From a virus, in IMG/VR virus record IMGVR_UViG_3300021091_005821, positions 1 through 64,000 of that record: 64,000 nt of DNA; one strand, written 5' to 3'. Under the pieces are notes generated by a model that ran no database searches, was not told the DNA's origin, and worked only from the letters and a program-made list of their open reading frames with translations. This document shows positions 51,916 through 61,128 of the stretch, one piece after another; the first letter of the stretch is position 1, and every line of letters begins with the position of its first letter. The translations under genes and the position numbers were made by a program.

Positions 51916-53361
51916 ATGTACCGTAATTTTAGTGATTTCGCACAGACTAAACCATTGGCATCAGATTTTCTAGTAGGGTTTAGACCAAATCAAGGAGAGT
52001 TTAAGGTAGATTTCTATACTATTTCTAATCTTATAAGCGGCGGTTTATTTGAAACGCCAAACGTTCTTTATGTTACAGTTAGTGGTGCTGACACCAATAT
52101 TGGTGTAGCAGAAAATTATCCTTTTAAAACTATTAAAAGAGCTTGCTCTTACGCAGCAGCTCGCCCTTATAACAATTATTCTATTTTTGTTAAATCAGGA
52201 ACTTATTACGAAAAAAATCCAATATATGTGCCTCCTAATACAACTTTGCACGGTGACAATTTAAGGCGAACTAGTATTATTCCGTTGAATCCGACCTATG
52301 ACATATTGTGGGTAACAAATGCAGATTACGTGTGGGGATTTACATTTCGACAGCATAAAAGACCATCTGCGGCTGTAGCATTTCCTAGCCTTAATTCTGG
52401 TAATCCTGAGTATGCAGTTGCTTTTAATACAGCTCCTTTAACTTTGTATCAAGTTACTCCACCTTCTACTAATATCCATACTTTTGGAAATCCTCTCTAT
52501 ATTGTTACTAGTCCTTATGTTCAGGGGTGTAGTTCGATTACTAGATCATCATCAGATGGAGCAAACGATGCAGGCTGTGGTATGAGAATAGACGGAAGTA
52601 GAGTCGGGGGATACATAAGAAGTATGGTATTAGATTCTTACACTCAATTTAATGAAGGTGGCGAGGGTATTGTAATTTTAAATAATGGTTATGCACAATT
52701 GGTAAGTATTTTTACTGTTGCTTGTACTACTGCGGTGATTGTGAGTGCTGGAGGAGGTTGTGATATTAATACATCAAATGCATCGTTTGGGTTGTCTGGT
52801 CTTGCAGCATTTGGAAGATCTAATACTCCAGTAATAACAGGCACTTTGGTGAATAGTGTTTCTGCAGGAGATAACATTCTTGTAATTGATCAAGTTCTTC
52901 CCACACAAATAGCTACTACACCTGCACCTTTAATGGTATTTAATGAACCTAATTATCCTAATACTTATTATACGGTGACTTCTGCTCTTTCGACAAGCAC
53001 TGTATTCAAGAGAGTACAATTTACTACAGATGAAAATTTAGTTTATGATATACCCGCAGGTACTTCAATTAAATTTTATTTAAGAAGTTCTATTCTTGCA
53101 AGTGCATATACAATGGAATTTGTTGGATCTGGAACTATCTTAAATAAAGCATTACCGGTATTAGGGGGTGTTGCAAAACCTGAAAATGAAGTATGTGAAA
53201 GAGATGGCGGAAAGATATTTGTAACATTAACTAATGAGCAAGGTGATTTTAAAGTAGGTACTGACTTTACTATAAGACAGGCTACAGGAACCATTGAAGG
53301 TCGAACGTTCCAAAGATCTATTTTCTCTTTAATAACCCCGTTTGTACTATCAATAGAATAA
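51916..53361 (+). CDS. Right-handed beta-helix virion protein
   Basis: A 481-residue protein. VLYVTVSGADTNIGVAENYPFKTIKRACSYA is the start of a pectate-lyase-like parallel beta-helix, then PPNTTLHGDNLRRTSI, YVWGFTFRQH, CGMRIDGSRVGGYIRSMVLDSYTQFNEGGEGIVILNNGYAQLVSIFTVAC, GGCDINTSNASFG. This is a family common in marine T4-like phages, next to fibre genes. No hydrolase residues are evident; it is probably a baseplate or fibre connector. Confidence 0.75.
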   Translation: MYRNFSDFAQTKPLASDFLVGFRPNQGEFKVDFYTISNLISGGLFETPNVLYVTVSGADTNIGVAENYPFKTIKRACSYAAARPYNNYSIFVKSGTYYEKNPIYVPPNTTLHGDNLRRTSIIPLNPTYDILWVTNADYVWGFTFRQHKRPSAAVAFPSLNSGNPEYAVAFNTAPLTLYQVTPPSTNIHTFGNPLYIVTSPYVQGCSSITRSSSDGANDAGCGMRIDGSRVGGYIRSMVLDSYTQFNEGGEGIVILNNGYAQLVSIFTVACTTAVIVSAGGGCDINTSNASFGLSGLAAFGRSNTPVITGTLVNSVSAGDNILVIDQVLPTQIATTPAPLMVFNEPNYPNTYYTVTSALSTSTVFKRVQFTTDENLVYDIPAGTSIKFYLRSSILASAYTMEFVGSGTILNKALPVLGGVAKPENEVCERDGGKIFVTLTNEQGDFKVGTDFTIRQATGTIEGRTFQRSIFSLITPFVLSIE

Positions 53362-53364
53362 ATA
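53357..53364 (+). promoter_or_regulatory. Late-type box AATAAATA
   Basis: GAATAAATA spans the stop of the beta-helix gene and ends 6 bases before the ATG at 53371. This is a one-base variant of TATAAATA. Confidence 0.35.
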
Positions 53365-53370
53365 AACTAT

Positions 53371-53727
53371 ATGGCTCAGATTCCCTTAAATAAATTTACC
53401 CGTTATATAGGAACTCTTGATACATTTACCCCTAATATTATACCTATATATATATGTCCAGATCAACGAGCTACAATTATTTTGAGTGTACAGTGTGCTA
53501 ATGTTGCCAACTCATCGACTGAAACTATTACCATAGGTATCTCTAGCGCTACAGATAAAACATTGTATTATCTTGTCTCCGGTTTTAATATACCAAAAAA
53601 TGATGCTGCTAATATGGCATTAGGCAAGGTATTAATCACAGAAGGTGATGGGGTTGTAGCTTACTGCAGCGCTCCTAGCGCGGTTAATATTGTTTTGTCT
53701 TTATTAGAAGCGTTTAATGCAAACTAA
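53371..53727 (+). CDS. Hypothetical virion protein (118 aa)
   Basis: A beta-type sequence with TPNIIPIYICPDQRATIILSVQCANVANSSTETITIGISS. The pattern recalls small tail or collar proteins of marine phages. It is followed by the long fibre gene with a 1-base overlap (TAATG). Confidence 0.5.
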   Translation: MAQIPLNKFTRYIGTLDTFTPNIIPIYICPDQRATIILSVQCANVANSSTETITIGISSATDKTLYYLVSGFNIPKNDAANMALGKVLITEGDGVVAYCSAPSAVNIVLSLLEAFNAN

Positions 53728-56405
53728 TGAGCAATTTTCCTTTTCTCTTAAGCAACAGGGAAAGGGTTAATTCCCCTTTACAAGCAGATCCCCAGCGCTA
53801 TCAATTTTTAGATCTACGTAATGCAGAGCCTAATTTTGGTGTACCAGTTACCTCAGCAAAACCAATTAGTGCAACATTCATTCTTACTGTTGATTTAAAC
53901 GGTACAAGAAGACTTTTATCTACTCGTACTATAGATTCAGCATATACTTTTCTCAATTCAAATAGCTCAAGCTATTTGTCAAATTATACTTCAGTCAATT
54001 TAAATAGTAGTAGCTGGGTTTCCACATACACAACATTGGCTACTAATAGTGGTACATGGCTTACGGAAACCTCTGCAAGTAGTTTATATTTTAAATTAAC
54101 TGGAGGTGAATTATCTGGTAATCTAAACGTTTTAGGAGATGTATTAATTTTTGGAGCATTATCTGCATTAAGTGGTCTTAATTATATTACTACTAATGCT
54201 ACCACAACAAGCTCCTTGAGTGTGGTAAATGTTGGTATAGGACCAGCACTATATGTTCAACAAGATGGTTTTTATGATGTAGCACAATTTTGGGATAAAG
54301 AGGGAGGTATTGTTATGGTTATTGGTAACACCTCACCTCCTGGGCCTCATACAGGTGCTGTTGGAATAAAGACAACTGCTCCTAACGAAACTTTAACTGT
54401 TGTCGGGACTATAAGTGCTACTGATGTTATATTTACTCAAACAGGATTTTATAGCGGCGGACAAAATATACAAAATTTATTTGATAATGCATATCTTCCT
54501 AAATTGGAAACTTCTTACTCCACAGTTAATACAAATAGTGCTAGCTGGTCATCAGTTTATAGTTCATGGTTTGACACAAGTGCAAGATATACAACTAAAG
54601 ACTATTTGTCTTCCGACTTAGTATATTTAAGTTCGGCATTAGTTACAAATGATTTGCGGGTGCTTGGTAATTTCTTCGCTGCAGGCAGCGCATATTTTGC
54701 AAATACTATTATTACTACTACTAGTGCACTAAGTGTAGTAAATTATGGTGACGGGCCTGCGTTATATGTATTTCAAGGCCCCGGAGCAGGTACTGTTGCA
54801 AGCTTTGTTGATGGTGACGGAGTAGATGTCCTATATGTTGGTAATGCTTTTACAGCCCCGAGCACATCACCAAAAGGAGTTGTAGGAGTTAAAACAAAGT
54901 TTCCTCATAGAGAGCTAACTGTTGTCGGAGAAATTAGTGCTTCTAGCTATATTAACAACTTACAGATTGATTTCGACAATCAAACCATGTATTTGGGTCG
55001 TTCTACAAACAACACAAATGCAGGATTACAGAATATATTCATAGGTATTGATCCAGGAAAGTCTAATCAATTTGGAAGTGATAATATTTTCATTGGTTAC
55101 CATGCGGGTTATTCTAATGTTGATGCTAACAACAATATTTTTATTGGTACTAATGCAGGTCAAAACAATATTGTTGGTACTCAAAACATTCATATAGGTT
55201 ATGCTGCAGGAGATTCTAGCACAGGCAATAATAACATATTACTTGGCTATCAAGCTGGTAAAAATGCTTCTGGAAATGATAATATTATAATTGGCTACAA
55301 CGCAGGACAGGGTGTAGTAGGCTCAAGTGATAATATTATTATTGGTAGTACTGCAGATGTTGTGGGTTCACCAAGCAATGTTTTGGTAATAGGCAAAGGG
55401 GCTACTGTTGATGGAAATAATCAATTAATAATTGGTAGTTCTTCCTTAAAATATAATACAGGTAAAATTTGGACTAGTACATTATCTATTAATAATATAC
55501 TCTCTGCACAACAAACAAGTGTGGTTAATTTAACAGGCACCGCTTCAATATTTAATACTTCTCAAGTTTTAACCAGATTTACTAGTAATAACATAACTCA
55601 ACTATCTGGTACAATAGGTTTATCTGGTACTAATTACCTGGTTGGAACAAATGAAGTTTCTGGATTTAATTTTATAAAAGGAGTCACAAATATATCCGGA
55701 ACTTTATCTGCAGAATCTTTATCTGCTAGATTTTTAAGATTGACTCAAAATATTGATTCAACCAGTAAAGAAACTGGTACGTTAGTGGTATCTGGTGGTG
55801 TTGGTGTTATTGGCACAGTTACTGCTGAAGCTCTTTCTGCTGCCAATTATATTGGTACTAATGTAATAAGATTAAGTAGCAACACAATCTATACAACCAA
55901 TCCTGATACAGATTTAAATATTATACCCAGCGGTACAGGCATTGTTCGTTTTGAAAAACCACCTATTTATAATAAAGATCCTAATGATACTGGGCCATTG
56001 TCTGGCGATACATTGGTTAGATTTAGTTTTGTACAACAAGGAGCCAGATGGGCTTCAGTTTCCGGAGTTAATATAGGTCCTGATATATCTGGAACCACAA
56101 CTATACTGGCTGTTACAGCAATGAGACATTCATTGAATGTTAGCACCAGAACAGCTACAGTTACTTGTGTATTGCCCCTGGAAATGCCTGACGGAATGGA
56201 AGTTAGAATATTAGACGGCGGCAGACAAGCCGCTACTCGCAATATTACTGTAAGCGCACACCCCACAGTAACTATTAACGGCATTCAAGATGGAGTTTTA
56301 GATAATATTCTTAAAATAGACAAAAATGGATCCATGGTAATGTTAGTATATTCTGTTCCTACAGATGGAGGCATTCCAGATTGGAAGCTTGTGGGTATAG
56401 CGTAA
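53727..56405 (+). CDS. Large tail fibre with YadA-like beta-roll repeats
   Basis: An 892-residue protein. Its N-terminal part has degenerate NSSSWVSTYTT repeats. Two copies follow of the module ALSVVNxGxGPALYV, D-x-DGVDVLYVGNA, GVVGVKTKFPHRELTVVGEISA. Residues about 430-560 hold repeats of NxIFIGYxAGxxN, as in trimeric YadA heads. The C-terminal domain holds GATVDGNNQLIIGSS and later FEKPPIYNKDPND. It shares modules with the fibres at 1474-8008 and the partial one at 1-748. Confidence 0.8.
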   Translation: MSNFPFLLSNRERVNSPLQADPQRYQFLDLRNAEPNFGVPVTSAKPISATFILTVDLNGTRRLLSTRTIDSAYTFLNSNSSSYLSNYTSVNLNSSSWVSTYTTLATNSGTWLTETSASSLYFKLTGGELSGNLNVLGDVLIFGALSALSGLNYITTNATTTSSLSVVNVGIGPALYVQQDGFYDVAQFWDKEGGIVMVIGNTSPPGPHTGAVGIKTTAPNETLTVVGTISATDVIFTQTGFYSGGQNIQNLFDNAYLPKLETSYSTVNTNSASWSSVYSSWFDTSARYTTKDYLSSDLVYLSSALVTNDLRVLGNFFAAGSAYFANTIITTTSALSVVNYGDGPALYVFQGPGAGTVASFVDGDGVDVLYVGNAFTAPSTSPKGVVGVKTKFPHRELTVVGEISASSYINNLQIDFDNQTMYLGRSTNNTNAGLQNIFIGIDPGKSNQFGSDNIFIGYHAGYSNVDANNNIFIGTNAGQNNIVGTQNIHIGYAAGDSSTGNNNILLGYQAGKNASGNDNIIIGYNAGQGVVGSSDNIIIGSTADVVGSPSNVLVIGKGATVDGNNQLIIGSSSLKYNTGKIWTSTLSINNILSAQQTSVVNLTGTASIFNTSQVLTRFTSNNITQLSGTIGLSGTNYLVGTNEVSGFNFIKGVTNISGTLSAESLSARFLRLTQNIDSTSKETGTLVVSGGVGVIGTVTAEALSAANYIGTNVIRLSSNTIYTTNPDTDLNIIPSGTGIVRFEKPPIYNKDPNDTGPLSGDTLVRFSFVQQGARWASVSGVNIGPDISGTTTILAVTAMRHSLNVSTRTATVTCVLPLEMPDGMEVRILDGGRQAATRNITVSAHPTVTINGIQDGVLDNILKIDKNGSMVMLVYSVPTDGGIPDWKLVGIA

Positions 56406-56424
56406 CCCTCAGAAAGGTAATGCT

Positions 56425-57438
56425 ATGGCCTCGTTAAATAAACTCTTAACACAAAGACAGTTAAGACCATTAGAAAATAATCAAGAAGAGGGTAAGCTGC
56501 ATAGCTATACAAATGGTAATATATATACCTATGCGCAGTGTTATTTTTGTTGGAATGCACCAGGAAATGGTACAGCAATTATAGAGATATGGGGCGCGGG
56601 TGGCTCCTCGGCATGGATGTGCTGTTGTGGAGGTGCGACCCCTGGTAATTCCGGGTCATATGCTAAGAAAACTATAGAAGTTTGTGCAGGAAGTTATGTA
56701 TGCGGATGGCCCGGTCACTCTTGTAATAACCCCGCATTAAATTTTCGAGGTTGTAGTGAATCTACATGTATTTGCTGGACAGGTGCAAATAATACATGTG
56801 GGTGTATGTGTGCACAGGGTGGATTCGGCGGTAATACACTTTGTATAAACACTGGTAGTATATATTGTTGTTTTATTGCAGCTGGATATTGCGGATCGCA
56901 GGGATGTTTTACTGGCCCAGGATGTGGTATAATTTGCAATACCTCTAGCAGTGTAGCGATTGGAAACGCATTTGGAGGTGATATAAATTGCCCCAGCATA
57001 GTAGGCTGTACTACGTTTATGTTAGGTTGTAACCCGTGTTGTGAATACTGTTTTGCACTTCACCATGTACCGGTACCTCCAGGTATTATATCAACAGACG
57101 GTGCTATAATTACATTTCAAAGAGACTGGAATGGATCGTGCGGCGGATGTTATGCAAATGTTCAAGGTATTGGCTATCATCAATTTATAAATGCATTAAA
57201 TGTAGCATCAAGAAATCCTGCAACTGGATTTCCTCCTGCAGCTTGTTGGGGTGCTTATACCGGGGTTTGTAACGGCTATGATATGTCTGGTTGTATACAA
57301 TATTTTCCCCCAGGTGTTGGCGCTATACCTGATAATACATCTGTAGTAAATTATCGGGGGGTAGGCTACCGGGGAGGAATGGGTCATATAAAAATAACCT
57401 ATCTAGATTATGTTGATAGAGAAAGAATAAGTGTATAA
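56425..57438 (+). CDS. Cys/Gly-rich tail protein, copy 1
   Basis: A 337-residue protein with 32 Cys. It starts MASLNKLLTQRQLRPLENN, then IIEIWGAGGSSAWMCCCGGATPGNSGSYAKK, MCAQGGFGGN, CGIICNTSS. The three genes here share this start and core. Similar Cys-rich, Gly-rich proteins are encoded beside tail genes in marine T4-like phages. Many disulphides or a metal are likely in the mature virion. It has an AAGG ribosome site before the ATG. Proposed role: adhesin or fibre tip. Confidence 0.75.
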   Translation: MASLNKLLTQRQLRPLENNQEEGKLHSYTNGNIYTYAQCYFCWNAPGNGTAIIEIWGAGGSSAWMCCCGGATPGNSGSYAKKTIEVCAGSYVCGWPGHSCNNPALNFRGCSESTCICWTGANNTCGCMCAQGGFGGNTLCINTGSIYCCFIAAGYCGSQGCFTGPGCGIICNTSSSVAIGNAFGGDINCPSIVGCTTFMLGCNPCCEYCFALHHVPVPPGIISTDGAIITFQRDWNGSCGGCYANVQGIGYHQFINALNVASRNPATGFPPAACWGAYTGVCNGYDMSGCIQYFPPGVGAIPDNTSVVNYRGVGYRGGMGHIKITYLDYVDRERISV

Positions 57439-58466
57439 TGGCTTCCTTAACTACATTATTAACGCGTAGACAAGTTGTGCCTAACGAGGATAATCTAGAA
57501 AGAGGTCAGGTTCAAGTTTTTTGCCCAGGTACAGAGTTTTATGATATACCTTATGCGTGGTGCTATAATCCACCAGGTTGCGGTACAGTAATATTTGAAT
57601 CGTGGGGTGCAGGCGGATCTGGTGCAAAAATGTGTTGTTGTGGCGGTGGAGTTGCTGGTAATTCAGGAGCATATGCAAAAGTACATTTAAGAGTTAACCC
57701 ATCAACCACATTTTGTGGTAATATAGGCCATGGTTGTCATTGTGATAATGTTTGTTTTAAAGGCTGTAGTGAAGCAACTTGCTGGTATTGGTCTGGTGCA
57801 TTAAATTGTGATGGAAGCACATATTGTGGCTGTACTTGTGCACAAGGGGGGTTAGGAGGTACAGCATTTTGTTTAACTGGAGGTAGTGTTTATTGCTGTT
57901 TTAGAGCCTCAGATTGGTGTAATACACCGTCGTGTTGTTTTTGTTGTTGTTGGTTAAACTGTGGTATAGTGTGTAATATTAGCTCTACTTATCCTGAATC
58001 AAATCATGGAAATGCATATGTAAGCGTGTGTAATTGTGAAAATGATATAGGAATAAGAAGCTCTGTTTCGTGCACTGCTTTTTTTGGATGTCAAGCCGAA
58101 TGTAATACATGTTATTTCATCAATCATATGGGCATACCGCCCGGTCTTTATTCGTCTAAGCCGGGCGGAACTATTGCAGTAACATCTGAAAATACTAATG
58201 GTCATTCATATTGGTCCGGTCAAGGAGTTATACCTATGATTCATGCAATAAATGGTTTAACAAGATTTCCCGGAAGAGGAATACCTTATGCATATTGTTG
58301 GGCATGTTTGTTTTATGGTTGTAGAGAAGAAACACAATGTCAGCAAACTCTACCTATAGCGTGGGGCGGTCTTTCTGGATTTCCTTGCGCCGGTGTTAGA
58401 GATCATGCAGTGAGAGGAGGATTGGGAGCAGCAAAATTTACCTATTTCCCATATTTATTATCATAA
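57438..58466 (+). CDS. Cys/Gly-rich tail protein, copy 2
   Basis: A 342-residue protein with about 38 Cys. Same N terminus (MASLTTLLTRRQVVPNEDN), FESWGAGGSGAKMCCCGGGVAGNSGAYAK and TCAQGGLGGTAFC. It overlaps copy 1 by one base and copy 3 by one base (TAATGG), so the three are translated together. A local Cys-dense stretch occurs at SCCFCCCWLNC. Confidence 0.75.
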   Translation: MASLTTLLTRRQVVPNEDNLERGQVQVFCPGTEFYDIPYAWCYNPPGCGTVIFESWGAGGSGAKMCCCGGGVAGNSGAYAKVHLRVNPSTTFCGNIGHGCHCDNVCFKGCSEATCWYWSGALNCDGSTYCGCTCAQGGLGGTAFCLTGGSVYCCFRASDWCNTPSCCFCCCWLNCGIVCNISSTYPESNHGNAYVSVCNCENDIGIRSSVSCTAFFGCQAECNTCYFINHMGIPPGLYSSKPGGTIAVTSENTNGHSYWSGQGVIPMIHAINGLTRFPGRGIPYAYCWACLFYGCREETQCQQTLPIAWGGLSGFPCAGVRDHAVRGGLGAAKFTYFPYLLS

Positions 58467-59503
58467 TGGCATCATTAACCACATTACTAACACGTAGACA
58501 GGTTGTTCCGAGAGAAGACAATTTAGATAGAGGAAGAATTTGGACTTTTGCCCCTTCAACCCAGGTTGGATTAACTTGCGGATTTTATTGGCCGTCTCCA
58601 GGGTGTGGGAACGCTTTAATAGAAATATGGGGTTCTGGTGGATCTGGTGCTCGTATGTGTTGCTGTGGAGGTGGAATACCAGGCAATCCTGGAGCGTATT
58701 CTAAAAAAACTATTTGTGTATATCCTAATTCTTTTGTAAACGGCTCACCCGGTCTATCATGCGCTAATAATGATTCTGGAGATTTTTATGTAAGAGGAAG
58801 AGGAGAACCAACCGGAATATGCTGGACCGGCGCATGCGATTGTTGCGGAAACACAAACGGGTGTATGTGTGCGGAAGGCGGTATAGGAGGAACAAGCCTG
58901 TGTAACACGGCTTCTTATACTCCGTTTTGTTGTTTTTTGAGCATAGGATTTCCTGGGTCTCAATTTGCTTCACATGGCGAGGGGTGCGGTGTTATTTGTA
59001 ATACTGGCAACGTAGGAGGACCTTGTGCACAATGTAGGGCGCCTGCATGTGCGTATGGAGGTGATGTAAATTGTATAGGGTGTTTCTCTTGTACAAACTT
59101 TATGCATTGTGATGCGTTATATTTTGTTGCATGTTACTCACAAATGCATGTATGGGCTCCTGCAGGTACTATATCTGAAGATCCCGCAGTTATACATTAT
59201 AAACACGGTAATGGCACTGATGGGGGTGCGAATTGGTCAGGTCAAGGTCTTAATAACTATCTTTATGCAATTCAAGCTGCTTCTAGATTTCCAACTTATG
59301 GCTGGGCACCGTTTCAATGTTGGAGTGGTGCAACAATGTGTGGGTGTTATGAAACAAACGGTTGTTTACCCTACGTTCCTTATGGATTTGCTGGCCCCGC
59401 ACATAGTAGTTGTGTAAATGTAAGAAGTGGCGGCTATAGAGGAGGGTTAGGTGCTGTCAGAATAAAATTTATATGTTGTGACTCTTGCTTTTTTCAACAA
59501 TAA
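58466..59503 (+). CDS. Cys/Gly-rich tail protein, copy 3
   Basis: A 345-residue protein with about 34 Cys. Starts MASLTTLLTRRQVVPREDN; IEIWGSGGSGARMCCCGGGIPGNPGAYSKK; MCAEGGIGGTSLC; RSGGYRGGLGAVRIKF; CCDSCF at the end. It is closer to copy 2 in the first 20 residues than to copy 1, so the last duplication was probably between copies 2 and 3. It has the same proposed adhesin role. Confidence 0.75.
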   Translation: MASLTTLLTRRQVVPREDNLDRGRIWTFAPSTQVGLTCGFYWPSPGCGNALIEIWGSGGSGARMCCCGGGIPGNPGAYSKKTICVYPNSFVNGSPGLSCANNDSGDFYVRGRGEPTGICWTGACDCCGNTNGCMCAEGGIGGTSLCNTASYTPFCCFLSIGFPGSQFASHGEGCGVICNTGNVGGPCAQCRAPACAYGGDVNCIGCFSCTNFMHCDALYFVACYSQMHVWAPAGTISEDPAVIHYKHGNGTDGGANWSGQGLNNYLYAIQAASRFPTYGWAPFQCWSGATMCGCYETNGCLPYVPYGFAGPAHSSCVNVRSGGYRGGLGAVRIKFICCDSCFFQQ

Positions 59504-59506
59504 ATA
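59499..59506 (+). promoter_or_regulatory. Late-type box AATAAATA
   Basis: AATAAATA covers the stop of the third Cys-rich gene and ends 4 bases before the ATG at 59511. Confidence 0.35.
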
Positions 59507-59510
59507 AAAT

Positions 59511-60173
59511 ATGAATAAGCCATTTACATTTATTTTGCCAGACGAACCTTATAAGACAACTACCTTAAAAAATAATACTGTAAATTGTATTTATACAGGA
59601 AATAGATTTCTAACACTTGATGTAACATTAGAAGACGGTACCATAAACGGGGTTGTTGACAAAACGGATATAAAGCCTGTAGTACCTAAAGAATGTAGAA
59701 TACCAGGGCACGCATTTATAGTTGTTGATGCATTAGATAATCTTGTAGGTGCTGCATCTGTAACGGGTGATTATACAAATGAAGATGTGCCGGATTTTGA
59801 AGAAGATGTCCCGGGAGGAAAATATACGTTTACTTATAGTAAAGGTACAGGGGTTATAGGTCTTGTAATTACGTTTCCTGGAATAAAATTTGATCATGAA
59901 ACTAATAAGATAAGCGCTTCATTTCCCTACAGAATACATGCAAATACTAGAGAAACAACCTTGAACGGTTTTTTAAGCTTCGCAAATACTATTGATAAAT
60001 ATCTTTCTAAGTTTCCTGAATATTTTTCTGAGGAAGAAACAACTAAACTCAAAAAACATAGTGACTGGTTAAAAACGATACCTACAGTCTATGCAAATGT
60101 AGATCACTGGAAAATACCTTTTCCGGTAAATGTACCAAGTCTTCCCCCAGGGTTACCGCTTCCAGAAGATTAA
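59511..60173 (+). CDS. Probable virion protein (220 aa)
   Basis: MNKPFTFILPDEPYKTTTLKNNTVNCIYTGNRFLTLDVTLEDGT begins a beta-rich protein with an acidic middle (NEDVPDFEEDVPGG) and a Pro-rich end (VPSLPPGLPLPED). It is last in the plus-strand tail operon. No family is recognised. Its stop overlaps the end of the convergent deaminase-like gene. Confidence 0.55.
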   Translation: MNKPFTFILPDEPYKTTTLKNNTVNCIYTGNRFLTLDVTLEDGTINGVVDKTDIKPVVPKECRIPGHAFIVVDALDNLVGAASVTGDYTNEDVPDFEEDVPGGKYTFTYSKGTGVIGLVITFPGIKFDHETNKISASFPYRIHANTRETTLNGFLSFANTIDKYLSKFPEYFSEEETTKLKKHSDWLKTIPTVYANVDHWKIPFPVNVPSLPPGLPLPED

Positions 60174-60571
60174 AGCTGTCTAAACTGCTTGCTATTGTCA
60201 ATATAAAATACTTTACTAAAGTTTAATTTTCTAAGCATATCTAAACAACCATTACATGGCTTACTCATATCAAACACATTGTTTCTGTTAATTCTTGTGT
60301 TTACCAATGTTAGCCCCGAACAATCAGTATAGCCCAATTTAATTACTGCGTCCATTTCACTGTGAATACCAATTTGATCGGCCATGAACTCTCCCCTGCG
60401 ATTTTTATATGCATATAAAAGATTTTTAGGGTGGGTTTTTCTTCTATTATAACCAATTTTTAGTATATGTGATCCATCTAAAATAAAACTAAAATGCCTG
60501 CATCTATGACAGGCAGGGTGCTCTTGTAAGAGGGCCAGACTCACCTCTTTAATACGATCAAAAACTTTCAT
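60170..60571 (-). CDS. Cytidine deaminase-fold protein with HSE motif
   Basis: I chose ATG 60571 (TAATG overlap with the upstream gene) over TTG 60580. The product has 133 residues. HPACHRCRHFSFI, IGIHSEMDAVIKLG (His, and Glu as proton donor) and SKPCNGCLDMLRKL (Cys pair) give a complete zinc site, but with Ser in place of the usual Ala of HAE. It differs from the dCMP deaminase at 42618, so it may act on another base or on nucleic acid. Confidence 0.7.
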   Translation of the reverse strand: MKVFDRIKEVSLALLQEHPACHRCRHFSFILDGSHILKIGYNRRKTHPKNLLYAYKNRRGEFMADQIGIHSEMDAVIKLGYTDCSGLTLVNTRINRNNVFDMSKPCNGCLDMLRKLNFSKVFYIDNSKQFRQL

Positions 60572-60753
60572 TAAAACCAATGCAATACTACTTTAAACAA
60601 CACTAATGCTGAACTAATGGCCGCAATCAAGCTTGCGCACGTACGAAGCAACTCTAACTTATGATTGTGACGGTCAACCCAAATTTCTATCTCATCACGA
60701 AGTCTGCCTTCTTTTTTAAGCTTCCGAATTTGTTTCCTGGTAAGCTTCCTCAT
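60571..60753 (-). CDS. Small membrane protein (60 aa)
   Basis: A very basic N terminus (MRKLTRKQIRKLKKEGRLRDEIEIW), then one hydrophobic segment at the C terminus (CASLIAAISSALVLFKVVLHW). It is a possible antiholin-like or membrane anchor protein. A promoter TTGAAA-N16-TATAAT ends 6 bases before the ATG. It is coupled to the deaminase-like gene. Confidence 0.55.
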   Translation of the reverse strand: MRKLTRKQIRKLKKEGRLRDEIEIWVDRHNHKLELLRTCASLIAAISSALVLFKVVLHWF

Positions 60754-60759
60754 TTGTTT

Positions 60760-60787
60760 ATTATAAATGTTTATTAACTATTTTCAA
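60760..60787 (-). promoter_or_regulatory. Sigma70-like promoter
   Basis: TTGAAA (60782-60787), a 16-base spacer and TATAAT (60760-60765) on the minus strand, 6 bases before the ATG at 60753. It lies within the 3' end of the upstream gene. Confidence 0.5.
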
Positions 60788-61051
60788 TATATCTAAATTA
60801 TATTTGTCTAAAAAATATTGCCTAGACTCTAATATAAGCTTCCTAAAAACAGCTTCATTAGCTTTATGTCTTCGGTCTAGTTCATTAAATTGATTCACCA
60901 ATGCATCTAGCTTATCTTCTTTAGATATATCAAACTCAGGGTTTTCCTCTATCTTTATGTACTTCTTTATTATTTTATCTAATTCTTTTACAGACCACCG
61001 ATAATAATTATCCAAAATTTCCAACTGCTCAAATAATTTATCTGAGTTCAT
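60761..61051 (-). CDS. Hypothetical coiled-coil protein (96 aa)
   Basis: A charged and helical protein: MNSDKLFEQLEILDNYYRWSVKELDKIIKKYIKIEE... LDALVNQFNELDRRHKANEAVFRKLILE. No family is recognised. It starts 3 bases after the tRNA at 61055-61127, so they share a transcript. Confidence 0.55.
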   Translation of the reverse strand: MNSDKLFEQLEILDNYYRWSVKELDKIIKKYIKIEENPEFDISKEDKLDALVNQFNELDRRHKANEAVFRKLILESRQYFLDKYNLDILKIVNKHL

Positions 61052-61054
61052 ATG

Positions 61055-61127
61055 TGGCCCAAGTCAGACTCGAACTGACACTTGAACGATTTTAAGTCGT
61101 TTTTCTCTGCCATTGGAATACTGGGCC
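61055..61127 (-). tRNA. tRNA with anticodon UAA (Leu codon UUA), class I shape
   Basis: A 73-nt cloverleaf: acceptor GGCCCAG/TTGGGCC, anticodon stem AACGA/TCGTT with loop CTTAAAA, T arm GTCAG-TTCGAGT-CTGAC, discriminator A. Standard numbering fits exactly and puts UAA at 34-36. The variable loop is only CAAGT (5 nt), whereas bacterial tRNA-Leu has a long arm. No CCA is encoded. UUA is a common codon here. Confidence 0.85.
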
Positions 61128-61128
61128 A

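Noticed and set aside
53727-56405. Antisense and shifted frames within the large fibre gene
   Set aside because: Low-complexity shadows; the plus-strand frame has clear fibre motifs throughout.
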